A stretch of 47,047 nt of DNA from NCBI GenBank assembly GCA_012033205.1, contig JAAUSO010000035.1:1-47047 (forward strand), in the 5' to 3' direction. Below, one piece after another: positions 26,865 through 35,710 of the stretch (within the stretch, counting starts at the first letter, position 1; every line of letters starts with the position of its first letter). The position numbers and the translations under genes were made by a program. The notes beneath the pieces are model-generated. The model made no database searches. It saw nothing but the letters and a program-made list of their open reading frames with translations, and had not been told where the DNA came from. The stretch comes from Richelia sp. SL_2_1. GTDB lineage: Bacteria > Cyanobacteriota > Cyanobacteriia > Cyanobacteriales > Nostocaceae.

Positions 26865-27122
26865 TAGTTGAATCAATAAAACACCACTGTGAAAAATTTT
26901 TTTGATAATTCTATTTTGACCGCTCTCTAATTATTAGGGGGTGGTTTAATGCTGCTCTATTCAAGATGAAATTTTTACAAAATATAAATAATAATTGATA
27001 TTTGTTAAGTAAAGCAAAGCATCATTGAGTTGATATTCTAAGATTTAGATTAATGTAGATTAAGTTTTGTCATATTAATCTTTTTAATCTTTTACTGCTT
27101 TGATGCTGAAAAAGCTATCGGG

Positions 27123-27827
27123 ATGAAAATCTTAATTGTAGAAGATGACCAATATGTAGCAAAAGCCTTGAGTCTGATTTTGACCAATCACAATTATGTG
27201 ATTGAAATTGCTGCTGATGGAGAAGAAGCTTGGGGATTCATCAAATTTTTTGATTATGATTTAATCATCCTGGATATTAGTTTACCAAAATTAGATGGTA
27301 TTAGTCTTTGCCGATTGATCCGCTCTGACGGTTTACAAACCCCAATCATGTTATTAACAGCATTGAATTGTCCTCATGAAAAAGCCATTGGTTTAGATGC
27401 TGGAGCCGATGACTACATAGTAAAACCTTTCGATCAAGAAGAGCTAACTGCTCGTGTGCGAGCGCTTTTACGTAGAGGAAAAATTAAATCTTTACCTGTT
27501 TTAAAGTGGGGTAATTTGCAGCTTGATCCAAAACGTTATGAAGTAACTTATAATCAAAAACTGATTTCTTTAACTCCCAAAGAATACGCCTTATTAGAGC
27601 TTTTTTTGCGAAACACTCATATTGTATTTAATTGCAACATGATTTTAGATCATTTGTGGTCTTATGAAGATGCTCCCACAGAAGAAGCAGTTCGTACTCA
27701 CATCAAAGGATTGCGAATGAAATTGAAAGCTGCTGGTGTACCTAGTAATACAATTGAAACTGTTTACGGTATTGGTTATCGTTTGAATCAACCAATTGAA
27801 GAAAAAAGCAAAGAAGCTTTATTTTAA
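27123..27827 (+). CDS. OmpR-family response regulator
   Basis: 234 residues. The receiver has acidic residues Glu7/Asp8/Asp9, phospho-acceptor Asp51 (IILDIS), Thr79 and Lys101 (IVKPFD), all intact. The C-terminal winged helix follows (LTPKEYALLELFLRNTHIVF, then VRTHIKGLRMKLKAAG and ETVYGIGYRLN). It is therefore a phosphorylation-dependent DNA-binding regulator. ATG at 27123. No histidine kinase gene is contiguous; the hybrid kinase 2 kb away is on the other strand and could be a partner, which is inference only. It is convergent with the flavodiiron gene. Confidence 0.94.
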   Translation: MKILIVEDDQYVAKALSLILTNHNYVIEIAADGEEAWGFIKFFDYDLIILDISLPKLDGISLCRLIRSDGLQTPIMLLTALNCPHEKAIGLDAGADDYIVKPFDQEELTARVRALLRRGKIKSLPVLKWGNLQLDPKRYEVTYNQKLISLTPKEYALLELFLRNTHIVFNCNMILDHLWSYEDAPTEEAVRTHIKGLRMKLKAAGVPSNTIETVYGIGYRLNQPIEEKSKEALF

Positions 27828-27844
27828 ATTCATCTAGTGGAGTG

Positions 27845-27910
27845 AGAAGTCGGGTTTTTAACTTAAATTGTTTGTCACATCACATAATCATCCTAAAAAC
27901 CCGACTTCTG
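27845..27910. repeat. Family B hairpin repeat, copy 5
   Basis: GAAGTCGGGTTTTT and AAAAACCCGACTTCTG arms, 36-base loop. It lies between the convergent response regulator and Flv1-type genes, where it could serve as a two-way terminator. Confidence 0.75.
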
Positions 27911-27955
27911 ATTATGGTAATTACAATCCAAAATCCAAAATTTAAAATCCAAAAT

Positions 27956-29668
27956 TTAATAATGCGTTCCCGTTTTCCGATAATGTACTGCTGTCACAGC
28001 TTCATTATTCAATACTTTACCGTTATCTACGGTGGCATAAACTAACCAATGGTCGCCACATTCCATACGTGATTTTACGGAGCATTCGACGTATGCTAAA
28101 GCATCAGCAAGAGCAGGTGAACCGTTACCGGCTTCTTCAGTTTCAATCCCTGCAAATCTATCTTCAGCAGGACTAAAGGGTTTGAGAAAGTGTTTCATCA
28201 ATCCTAAATGACCACCTTCTTTTAATACATTAAGTACAAAAGAATTACCTGAATACATCAAAGATTCTAAGGCTCTATCTTTAGCTACCGCAATGGTTAA
28301 GCCGGGTGGATTAAAACTGGCTTGAGATACCCAGGAAGCTAACATCGCACTAGAAATATCTCCTTGTTTAGCTGTAACAACGCACAAAGAGCCAATAATT
28401 CTTCCCACTGCTTGTTCCACAGTTGTGGAAGGTTGAGTTGGTGTTCTGACTTTTTTGGTTTTTTTCAATGCTTGAGCAAAGTCAACTCCAGTTTCTTCAC
28501 ACATTTGCAGGGTTTTTTCATCGGGTTTGAACTTAACTCTAATTGGATCGAAACCAAAGCGGAATCCAGCATCTTTGAGTTTTCCTTCTAAAATATCAAC
28601 TGCTTCCCCACTCCAACCAAAGGAACCAAATACACCAGCTAGTTTACTTTTGGTAGCCGTAGACAGGATAATACCTAAAGCTGTTTGAATTTGTGTCGGT
28701 GCATGACCTCCTAGAGTCGGAGAACCAATTATGAAACCGGATGCTTTTTCTACTGCTGTTTTAATTTCCTCTGGTTCAACAGCTTCACAATTGATCGATT
28801 CTACCGCCACTCCGGCTTTGGTTATTCCCCTGGCGATCGCACCTGCCAATGTTGCGGTATTCCCGTAGGCAGAAGCATAAATTAATGCAACACTTGTATC
28901 TTGAGTAGTTTGCTGTTTGCTCCACTCGCGGTAAGCTTCGGTTAAATCGATTAAGCCGTAACGTACTAATGGTCCATGATTCGGCGCATACATCCTTACA
29001 GATAAATCGGAAATCTTCTCTAAAGCAGTTTCTACTTGACGAGCGTGGGGTGCCATCAAGCAGTCATAATAATAACGTCTATCTTCGACAAAAATTTTCC
29101 AACCTTCATCAAAAACTTGGTCTCCACAAATATGTGCGCCGAATAATTTATCTGTGTAGATAATTTCTGTTTGCGGATCGTAGGTGCAAAGATGATCGGG
29201 ATAACGAGGGTTGGGAGTAGGAATAAATTCTAAATTATGTCCTTTGCCTAAATCAAGGCTTTCTTCTCCCCGCATGACTATAACTGGTAAATCTTCGTTT
29301 TCTAAAGCTTTACGCAAATTGATGGCACCAGGATTAGAACATACAAATTTTACTTGAGGAGCAATTTCCAGTATTGCCTTCAAAGTCGCGGCACGATTGG
29401 GGTTCACATGACCGATTATTACGTAATCAATCTGAGTAACATCAAATCTTTGCTGCAAAGCGTCTAAGTATTTTTCTGTAAAAGTTTCTCCCGGAGGATC
29501 AATCAGTGCGATTTTATCGGCTTGAATTAAATAAGAATTCGCAGTAGTACCCTTACTCAGAGCATATTCTATTTCAAATCGTAACCGCGTCCAACTGCGC
29601 GATCGCAATATAGTAGTATCTGTAGCAATCGGCAGAATTTGAACGTCACGAGGCTTATTTTTTAACAT
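27956..29668 (-). CDS. Diflavin flavodiiron protein, Flv1-type (non-canonical metal site)
   Basis: A 570-residue flavodiiron protein: metallo-beta-lactamase-like domain (about 20-250), flavodoxin domain (about 260-400; ALIYASAYGNTATLAGAI) and C-terminal flavin reductase domain (about 425-570; GSLCVVTAKQGDISSAMLAS). These proteins reduce O2 to water with electrons from photosystem I. Ligand positions that should read HxExDH here read HVNPNR. Another is Arg (NPRYPDH for NLHWPDT), and the Asp ligand is Lys (YTDKLFGAH). This ligand loss is typical of Flv1 and Flv2, which work with a canonical Flv3 or Flv4 partner. Its neighbour upstream is that canonical type, so Flv1 fits. The spacing of 180 bp holds mirror repeats. 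Confidence 0.9.
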   Translation of the reverse strand: MLKNKPRDVQILPIATDTTILRSRSWTRLRFEIEYALSKGTTANSYLIQADKIALIDPPGETFTEKYLDALQQRFDVTQIDYVIIGHVNPNRAATLKAILEIAPQVKFVCSNPGAINLRKALENEDLPVIVMRGEESLDLGKGHNLEFIPTPNPRYPDHLCTYDPQTEIIYTDKLFGAHICGDQVFDEGWKIFVEDRRYYYDCLMAPHARQVETALEKISDLSVRMYAPNHGPLVRYGLIDLTEAYREWSKQQTTQDTSVALIYASAYGNTATLAGAIARGITKAGVAVESINCEAVEPEEIKTAVEKASGFIIGSPTLGGHAPTQIQTALGIILSTATKSKLAGVFGSFGWSGEAVDILEGKLKDAGFRFGFDPIRVKFKPDEKTLQMCEETGVDFAQALKKTKKVRTPTQPSTTVEQAVGRIIGSLCVVTAKQGDISSAMLASWVSQASFNPPGLTIAVAKDRALESLMYSGNSFVLNVLKEGGHLGLMKHFLKPFSPAEDRFAGIETEEAGNGSPALADALAYVECSVKSRMECGDHWLVYATVDNGKVLNNEAVTAVHYRKTGTHY

Positions 29669-29696
29669 GGTTTAATAATTGTGAGGAGTTTAATAT

Positions 29697-29848
29697 TAGT
29701 TAGGAGTTAAGAGTTAGGAATTAAGAGTTAAAAAAGTAAAGAGTTGGAAGTTAAGAAGTAAGAGTTTTACAAAAAATCAAAAATTTTCAACACTTTATTT
29801 GATTTTTAACTCCTAACTCCTAACTCCTCACTCCTAACTCCTAACTAT
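29697..29848. repeat. Mirror-oriented degenerate repeats between flv3 and flv1
   Basis: Units of TTAGGAGTTAAGAG type (29697-29765) are followed by their complement, CTCCTAACTCCTAACTCC (29808-29848), so the 152-bp spacer can fold into a long imperfect hairpin. It directly abuts the flavodiiron stop at 29849. Confidence 0.7.
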
Positions 29849-31569
29849 TTAATAATGGTTTCCAACTTTTCTGTGATGTACAGCGGTTAAAGCTTCGGGT
29901 TTGCTGACTTTACCTGCATATACTGTACTGTATACAATCCAATGGTCTCCAGCATCCATCCTGCTGCCAACTTCGCACTCTACATAGGCTAATGCATCAC
30001 TGAGTATCGGCGCTCCGTTTTCCGCTGGTTGGGTTTTTACTCCTTCAAAACGATCTGCACCAGGAAGGAATCGTTTGAGAAAGTGTTTCATTAAGCCTTG
30101 ATAATTACCTTCTTCGAGAATATTTAAAACAAACTTGTCCCCGACTTGCATCAAGGATTCAATGGCTCGATCTTTCGCTACTGCGATCGACAATCCCAAA
30201 GGTTTGAAACTAGCTTGATTCACCCAGGATGCTAACATGGCGCTTTTGACATCACCTTGTTGAGCAGTAATAATATATAATCCACCACTCAATCTTCCCA
30301 AAGCTTTATCCAAGTCAGCATCAAGAGACTTCATGTGTTTGATGCTTTGCTCGCGGGTTAATAATTGTCCTAAATCGGTTCCCGCTTCTTCACATTGTTT
30401 GTAAGTACTCTCAGTCGGTGTATCTTTAATTTTGATCGCACCAAAAGCTGGTTTTAAACCCAACTCCCGGAATTTTGTTAAAATCGGGTCAATTGGTTCA
30501 TCATCACCACCACCAGTTTCAAATAACCCTACCGCTTGTTTGTCGTGTACCGAACCTAAAATAGTACTCAAAGCAGTTTGAATCTTTTGATCGGATGCTG
30601 GGGGCATTCCCACTACAATTCCAGTAAAGCGACTTGCTTGTTCTCTTAATTCCTGTAAATCAACATCTTCGCTCAAATCTACCATTTCTACAGCGACTTC
30701 GGTTTTAGAAACACCGCTGGCTACTGCTTGAACAAGTTTATCGCTGTCACCGTATTTAGAAACGTAGAAAATACCCACAATTTTCTCAGCTTTCGCTTTA
30801 TTTTTACTCCAATTGCGGTAGCGTCCAATTAATTCATCTACATTATGAGATAAAAGTGGTCCATGTCCAGTTGCCACCATACCCACAGTTTCCAACTCAC
30901 CCATGCGTTTGAGAGCAGACATTACAGAACGAGCATTAGGAGCCATTAAACACTCATAATAATACTTAAATTCTGCACTAATCGCTGTCAAATCTTCATC
31001 AAAAGTCGCATCGGAACAATAATGCATCCCAAAAGCATCACAGGTAAAGAGAATTTGGGTTTATGATCATAAGTAAAAATGGTGTCAGGCCAGTGTAAAT
31101 TAGGAGCAATGACAAATTCAAGCTCGTGTCCATTTCCTAAATCAAGGCGATCGCTATTTTTGACGATTTGATTTTTAAAAGGTTGATGTACCAGATTTTC
31201 CAAAAATTGAATCGCTACCTTTGAACCGACAACAGTAACTTCCGGAACTAACTGTAAGAAATCTTTAACTAAACCGCTGTGATCCGGTTCAGTATGACTG
31301 ATAATTAAATAATCGATTTCCGCTGGATTAATCAGTCCGTTGAGAGTATCAAAGTACAACTTGCGGAACTTTTCGTGAGAAGTATCAACTAAAGCAGTTT
31401 TTTCACCACGAATGATAAACGAATTATAGGTAGTGCCATTTTCCAAACCAAACTCGATATCAAACCGATCTCGATCCCAATCCAGAGAGCGAATTGCCGT
31501 AGTATCAGCAGCAATTTCAGCAGTCTGCATGGTGAGCTTTTTCTCAGTTTTCTCGGTAACTGCTACCAT
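29849..31569 (-). pseudogene. Flavodiiron protein, Flv3-type, single-base frameshift
   Basis: The ATG at 31569 has AAGGAG eight bases upstream. The first frame gives a beta-lactamase-like half with the canonical site SHTEPDHSGLVK (HxExDH), then NLHWPDTIFTYDHK, after which it becomes nonsense (PKFSLPVM). The other frame resumes TQILFTCDAFGMHYCSDATF with its metal-binding Asp, and continues through the flavodoxin (GIFYVSKYGDSDKLVQAV) and flavin reductase domains to 29849. Adding one base to the T3 run (plus strand) at 31060-31062 restores a normal product of about 573 residues. Canonical ligands place it with Flv3/Flv4. The adjacent flv3-then-flv1 order recalls the heterocyst flv3B-flv1B pair of Anabaena. 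Because the gene should be active, an assembly error is a serious alternative. Confidence 0.85.
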
Positions 31570-31761
31570 AACTCATCTCCTTAATTAATAGCTTTTTAAT
31601 AACTGAGTATTTATGCGTCTACTTTTATTGTGACACGAGTTATTTGTAAATTTTTATTAATATACCTATAGGTTGAGTTAAAAAAAATTAATCATGTTGG
31701 ACATCGTTTAATTTACTCAGCGTACCTCCGCGTTAACCTCCGCGCACCTTTGCGTTAAAAA

Positions 31762-32529
31762 ATGTTATCTCATCCTCCAAAAACCTGGTTAGCATTAACA
31801 ATCGGCAACTCCCGCTTACACTGGGGCTTATTCAACCAACAAACCCTCATACAAACCTGGGATACTAATTATTTAACAGAATCAGAAATTAGAAGCTTAG
31901 CCGAAAACAAAACTTTAGAACAAATACTTTTCCATCCCCCCATCCCCCCTCTCCCCCCTCTCTTCATTGCTTCCGTAGTTCCCCAACAAACAGAACTTTG
32001 GCAAAATTATCCCAAAGTTAACTTTATCAGCCTAAAAGAAATACCCTTAAATAACTTATATCCCACATTAGGAATCGATCGCGCTTTAGCATTACTTGGT
32101 GCAGGTGAAACTTGGACTTTTCCCACATTAGTAATTGATGCGGGAACAGCACTTACATTTACAGGTGCTGATAGTCACCGTAATTTAATTGGTGGCGCGA
32201 TTTTACCAGGATTGGGTTTACAACTTGCAACTCTTAGCCAAAAAACCGGACAATTACCAAAAGTCGAATTATCACAACAACTTCCCCAACGCTATGCTCA
32301 GAATACAAACGAAGCAATTCAAAGCGGAATAATTTACACCTTACTAGCAGGAATCAAAGACTTTATTGCAGCGTGGTTACAAGATTACCCTGCAAGTAAA
32401 ATAGTAATTACAGGTGGCGATCGCAATTTATTATTTACTTATTTAAAATCTCAATTTCCCGAAATTGCAGCCGGAATAATCGTCGAACAGAATTTAATTT
32501 TGTGGGGAATACAAAAAATCAAGAGTTAA
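31762..32529 (+). CDS. coaX: Type III pantothenate kinase
   Basis: First step of coenzyme A synthesis: ATP phosphorylates pantothenate. The 255-residue protein has the ASKHA fold: [12 protein letters not shown] near the N-terminus, [28 protein letters not shown] and [19 protein letters not shown], which carries the pantothenate-binding region, then [13 protein letters not shown]. The first phosphate motif lacks the Asp of the usual DxGNT (here TIGNS), as I recall for cyanobacterial members. ATG at 31762. It is divergent from the flavodiiron pair and alone. Confidence 0.88.
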   Translation: MLSHPPKTWLALTIGNSRLHWGLFNQQTLIQTWDTNYLTESEIRSLAENKTLEQILFHPPIPPLPPLFIASVVPQQTELWQNYPKVNFISLKEIPLNNLYPTLGIDRALALLGAGETWTFPTLVIDAGTALTFTGADSHRNLIGGAILPGLGLQLATLSQKTGQLPKVELSQQLPQRYAQNTNEAIQSGIIYTLLAGIKDFIAAWLQDYPASKIVITGGDRNLLFTYLKSQFPEIAAGIIVEQNLILWGIQKIKS

Positions 32530-32562
32530 AAGTAGTATTTTATTTCTAACTCCTAACTCCGG

Positions 32563-32723
32563 TAGTGCTAAGCTAAAAAGCGTTTAATTTGCATATTCAA
32601 ATTTTATTTAAATCTTGTAGTGCGGGCATCCCTTCACGGAGTTTACCCTTGAACAAAGTGAAGAGTTCGAGGGCAAGCCTGCCCGCTAGAAAAATGCAAA
32701 TTAAATGCACGATAGCTTAACTA
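32563..32723. mobile_element. MITE-like element, family E
   Basis: The left end TAGTGCTAAGCTAAAAAGCG continues TTTAATTTGCAT. The right end ATGCAAATTAAATGCACG continues ATAGCTTAACTA. They are inverted repeats of about 30 bp with a few mismatches. Inner GCGGGCATCCC and GGGCAAGCCTGCCCGC arms form a second hairpin. 161 bp, no ORF. It occupies almost the whole gap between coaX and the alpha/beta hydrolase gene. Confidence 0.7.
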
Positions 32724-32725
32724 TT

Positions 32726-33544
32726 CTAATTATTAGCTTTCATAAAATCGCTAACTTCTTCAGCGACAACAGAAGCGCATTTTTGAGGTAAATTATCTTG
32801 TCCGTGAGCAATTATTTTCAACTTTGCTTGAGGAGTTGATCTGGCATAAACTTTACTTCTTATTAAAGCATCTGCCTGATCTTTTTCACCTTGCAATATT
32901 AATACCGGAATCTGGAGCAAATCCAATTTATCTTGTAATAATTCTGCTGCGATTTCTGGAAACTGACGCTGATACAAAAGTTGAGTTGCTGTCGGATTAT
33001 TTAACAATATTTTTCTTTGCTGTAAATCTTCCTCTATTTTTGCGTCCAATTTAAGCATTTTTGCTAAGAAACGAAATGTTTTTAACAGCTTAAATATAAG
33101 TGATGGACTTTTCGTTAAACGTTGCATTTTTTGCCAATTTTTATGCAACCCTTCTACTTCCACACCTTCAGGTGATAATAATATCAAACCTTGAACTTTC
33201 TCTGGATACTTCAAAGCACAACTAGCAGCAATCCATCCTCCTAAAGAATGTCCTACTAAATATACTTTATCTAATTTTAAAGCTTGCAGAAATTCAAACA
33301 AACAATCAACTTGTAAATCAATACTATAATGAACATTTGGATATTCTGATTCGCCAAATCCTAACAAATCCGGCGCAAAACAATGGAAATTTCGGGATAT
33401 TAATTCCATTGTTGATACCCATTCACTACTGTCGCACCAATTACCATGTAAAAAAATTACCGGAATACCATTACCGACTTCACGCCAAAATAATAACCCT
33501 TGAGAAAGCTTTCTTCGGGAATTCCGAAATAACATCGTATCCAT
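32726..33544 (-). CDS. Alpha/beta hydrolase
   Basis: 272 residues with the alpha/beta-hydrolase fold: oxyanion strand IPVIFLHGNWCDSSEW, nucleophile elbow GHSLGGW (Ser about residue 104) and acid ILQGEKDQAD (Asp about residue 229). The catalytic His is usually found in a GHxxxxE-like context near the C-terminus. Here that place reads AHGQDNLPQK, with Gln where His is expected and a His two residues earlier. The protein is cytosolic, with no signal peptide. Substrate cannot be assigned. ATG at 33544; the protein is complete. Confidence 0.87.
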   Translation of the reverse strand: MDTMLFRNSRRKLSQGLLFWREVGNGIPVIFLHGNWCDSSEWVSTMELISRNFHCFAPDLLGFGESEYPNVHYSIDLQVDCLFEFLQALKLDKVYLVGHSLGGWIAASCALKYPEKVQGLILLSPEGVEVEGLHKNWQKMQRLTKSPSLIFKLLKTFRFLAKMLKLDAKIEEDLQQRKILLNNPTATQLLYQRQFPEIAAELLQDKLDLLQIPVLILQGEKDQADALIRSKVYARSTPQAKLKIIAHGQDNLPQKCASVVAEEVSDFMKANN

Positions 33545-33666
33545 ATTGAATATTGAATTTAATTTAGTAGTTAACTTTAATAGATTTTAAGGACACTCCA
33601 TTACAAAACTGTCGTCGCTTTACAACAAGTGTCCAAAACCTAAAATCTGAACATTAGTACATAATT

Positions 33667-34161
33667 TTACGCCAATATTGTCAAGTTATTTAAGTAGTCT
33701 TGTAACTGGCGATAATGGTCGTGAGACATAGGTTCTTCTGGTAAAGAATTAGGAAGAAAAGCTTGAATTTCCATCGCTTCTAAAGTATCTTGAATCTTCA
33801 TTTCCCCCCTGACTTCCGCTTCAGCCACAACACAAATTGAATGGATTCTGGGGTCTCGATCTGGTGCTGAATAAACTCCAACTAAACGCCTAATTTTTAC
33901 TAATTCTAGTCCGGTTTCTTCCATTAATTCACGTTTAATTGTAGTCGGAATATCTTCTCCCCAATCCACCATTCCACCCGGTAAAGCCCAGAGACCGTTG
34001 TCTCGTCTTCTAATCAGTACAATCCGACCGTCCGGAAGTATCGGAATGATACTTGTTCCGGTTATCGGATGACGAAATATGATACCCAGTATCGTTTGTC
34101 CATAACGCCATAAAGTCCGAGTGGACTGTACGGCTGAGCCGAATAAAGCAGCAAAGTTCAA
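33667..34161 (-). CDS. NUDIX hydrolase
   Basis: 164 residues with an intact Nudix box, GGMVDWGEDIPTTIKRELME, continuing ETGLEL (GX5EX7REUXEEXGU). The catalytic Glu residues of the REXXEE core are present. The box is at about residues 58-80, after a hydrophobic N-terminal segment that packs as a beta-sheet (TSIIPILPDGRIVLIRRRD). The enzyme cleaves a nucleoside diphosphate linked to another group; substrate unknown. The start is TTG at 34161 without a clear ribosome-binding site. Confidence 0.9.
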   Translation of the reverse strand: MNFAALFGSAVQSTRTLWRYGQTILGIIFRHPITGTSIIPILPDGRIVLIRRRDNGLWALPGGMVDWGEDIPTTIKRELMEETGLELVKIRRLVGVYSAPDRDPRIHSICVVAEAEVRGEMKIQDTLEAMEIQAFLPNSLPEEPMSHDHYRQLQDYLNNLTILA

Positions 34162-34213
34162 TGTTCAAATTCTTGTATTTTATTTGCTTAGTCTTACCCA
34201 CTGCAACATTCAT

Positions 34214-34866
34214 AAAACTACTATTTTAAGAGTAGTTTTGATACAAAATTACTTGTGAGTTAGGCTTTTCTTTTTAACATAAGTTCCTGACGATTATCAT
34301 CTCATACAATGATGTTCGTAGAACAGCTTAATTTTACCATCCAAAGACTTAATATATATTGTGTATAACTATACTTTCTCCGCACTAATTGATCAAAAAT
34401 AATCGACTTGTAATCGGTGTTACAATAATTAGAAGTCCAAAAACTAATTACTGATCAGGAAATAAACCAAAAATAAATTCTTAAAATTAGTAATTTTCAA
34501 ATTATTCAAGCTATTCAAATTATTTAAATTATTCAAATTAAATTATGACACAAGCAACAGGCTCCTTTAATATCGACTTTTTGTTCAAGATAAATTATTT
34601 ATATATTTATTGCTCGTTTACATAAGTTTTTCCCATCAGCTATTCCTAATTCAACAACTATACACGCAACACAAAACCTTACGCTCCACAATCTTAATCC
34701 AAATAATTGACATGATCAAACAAATGCGATACAATGTTATATTGCTATTTAAAATCGCCGGATACTAGTTTAGGCTAAAATTGTATCAATACCATAAACT
34801 AGATAGTTACAATTATCTATGTGATGCCAACCGGCAAGCTAAACGTTGTTTATTAATGAGGTGAAT
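34214..34866. other. Long intergenic region upstream of the small basic protein gene
   Basis: About 650 bp, AT-rich, with TTATTCAAATTATTTAAAT-type direct repeats near 34500-34540. GCCGGATAC at 34760, the 3' tip of family A, stands alone as a remnant. A 26-codon frame MTQATGSFNIDFLF from 34545 is too short to call. No RNA gene seen. Confidence 0.5.
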
Positions 34867-35043
34867 ATGGCTAAGCGCCGTAACCTGAAGAAAGAAAAGG
34901 CGCTACGGAACCAGGCATATGCCCGAAAGTTTCGTAAACGGACTACTACAGGACGTTATCAAAGAAGATTCCAGCAAAGAATGCCGAAATCTGAAGAAGA
35001 TGAGAATTCAGCATCTGATACCGGCGCAGCTGCGATTGATTAG
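34867..35043 (+). CDS. Small very basic conserved protein
   Basis: 58 residues starting MAKRRNLKKEKALRNQAYAR; a Lys/Arg-rich N-terminal half (KFRKRTTTGRYQRRFQQR) and an acidic Ser/Glu/Asp tail. The composition suggests RNA or ribosome binding, which is inference. The start at 34867 is settled by GAGGTG six bases upstream; the reading frame is open further 5' but without a site. A strong terminator follows 27 bp after the stop, so the gene is its own unit. I recall similar short proteins across cyanobacteria but no named function. Confidence 0.8.
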   Translation: MAKRRNLKKEKALRNQAYARKFRKRTTTGRYQRRFQQRMPKSEEDENSASDTGAAAID

Positions 35044-35070
35044 TTTCCTAATTCCAATCTTTGCTTTTAA

Positions 35071-35120
35071 AAAAAGCATTCGCGGAGCTTTCATATAAAG
35101 GCTCCGCGAATGCTTTTTTA
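35071..35120 (+). terminator. Strong intrinsic terminator
   Basis: AAAAAGCATTCGCGGAGC (35071-35088) pairs perfectly with GCTCCGCGAATGCTTTTT (35101-35118) around a 12-base loop. The 18-bp stem ends in a T-run, and the symmetry makes it work in both directions. It lies 27 bp after the small basic protein gene. Confidence 0.93.
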
Positions 35121-35710
35121 TTGAGAGCTACACACACATTTAACACTTTTGTCCTTCCTAGAAGGTTACTGAGCCTGTCGAAGTAAGCACGGGGCTTTTA
35201 ATTGAGAATTCGACAATAGTCCGTGAATCCCACATCAGTAATTTAGCTATGTAGAACAGTACTTCATTTATTCCAAAATATTAAGTTTTGTAACAAAATG
35301 CCGAAATGGCAACATTGAGGTTTAAATTTTAGTTATTTTCTCTGATAAAGGTTTAATGATCAAGTAGTATGAAATCGTAAAAAATATCAAAAAATATAAT
35401 TATTTATGTTTTGTCGTTGGGAACACACCGTAATGCTACTTAAAACATTAAGATAATTTAAAGAAAATTTTCAACTAGATGGTCTTCTAACCAATTGTTG
35501 TCCGATTGTCTAACCAAAGATAGATGCAAATAAATATGTATTAGCATTAATACTTGTTTAGACGAATTTCTGATTTTGAAGAAAATGTCAAGTCTAATTT
35601 TCTGGTAAAAGTGAATTCTTAAGTAATTCTTCGCTTTTCACAAAAATTAATTTAAGTTTAAATAAACCTTAAATAAAAAATAAGTAAATCCACGTAAGTC
35701 AAATTGTTTT
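35121..35710. other. AT-rich intergenic region
   Basis: 590 bp between the terminator and the small secreted protein gene. There is no ORF of note, no repeat family member and no RNA gene visible; A/T-rich direct repeats occur near 35650-35690. Confidence 0.5.

Noticed and set aside
34545-34625. 26-codon frame MTQATGSFNIDFLF upstream of the small basic protein gene
   Set aside because: Too short, in AT-rich sequence, with no ribosome-binding site and no recognisable family.
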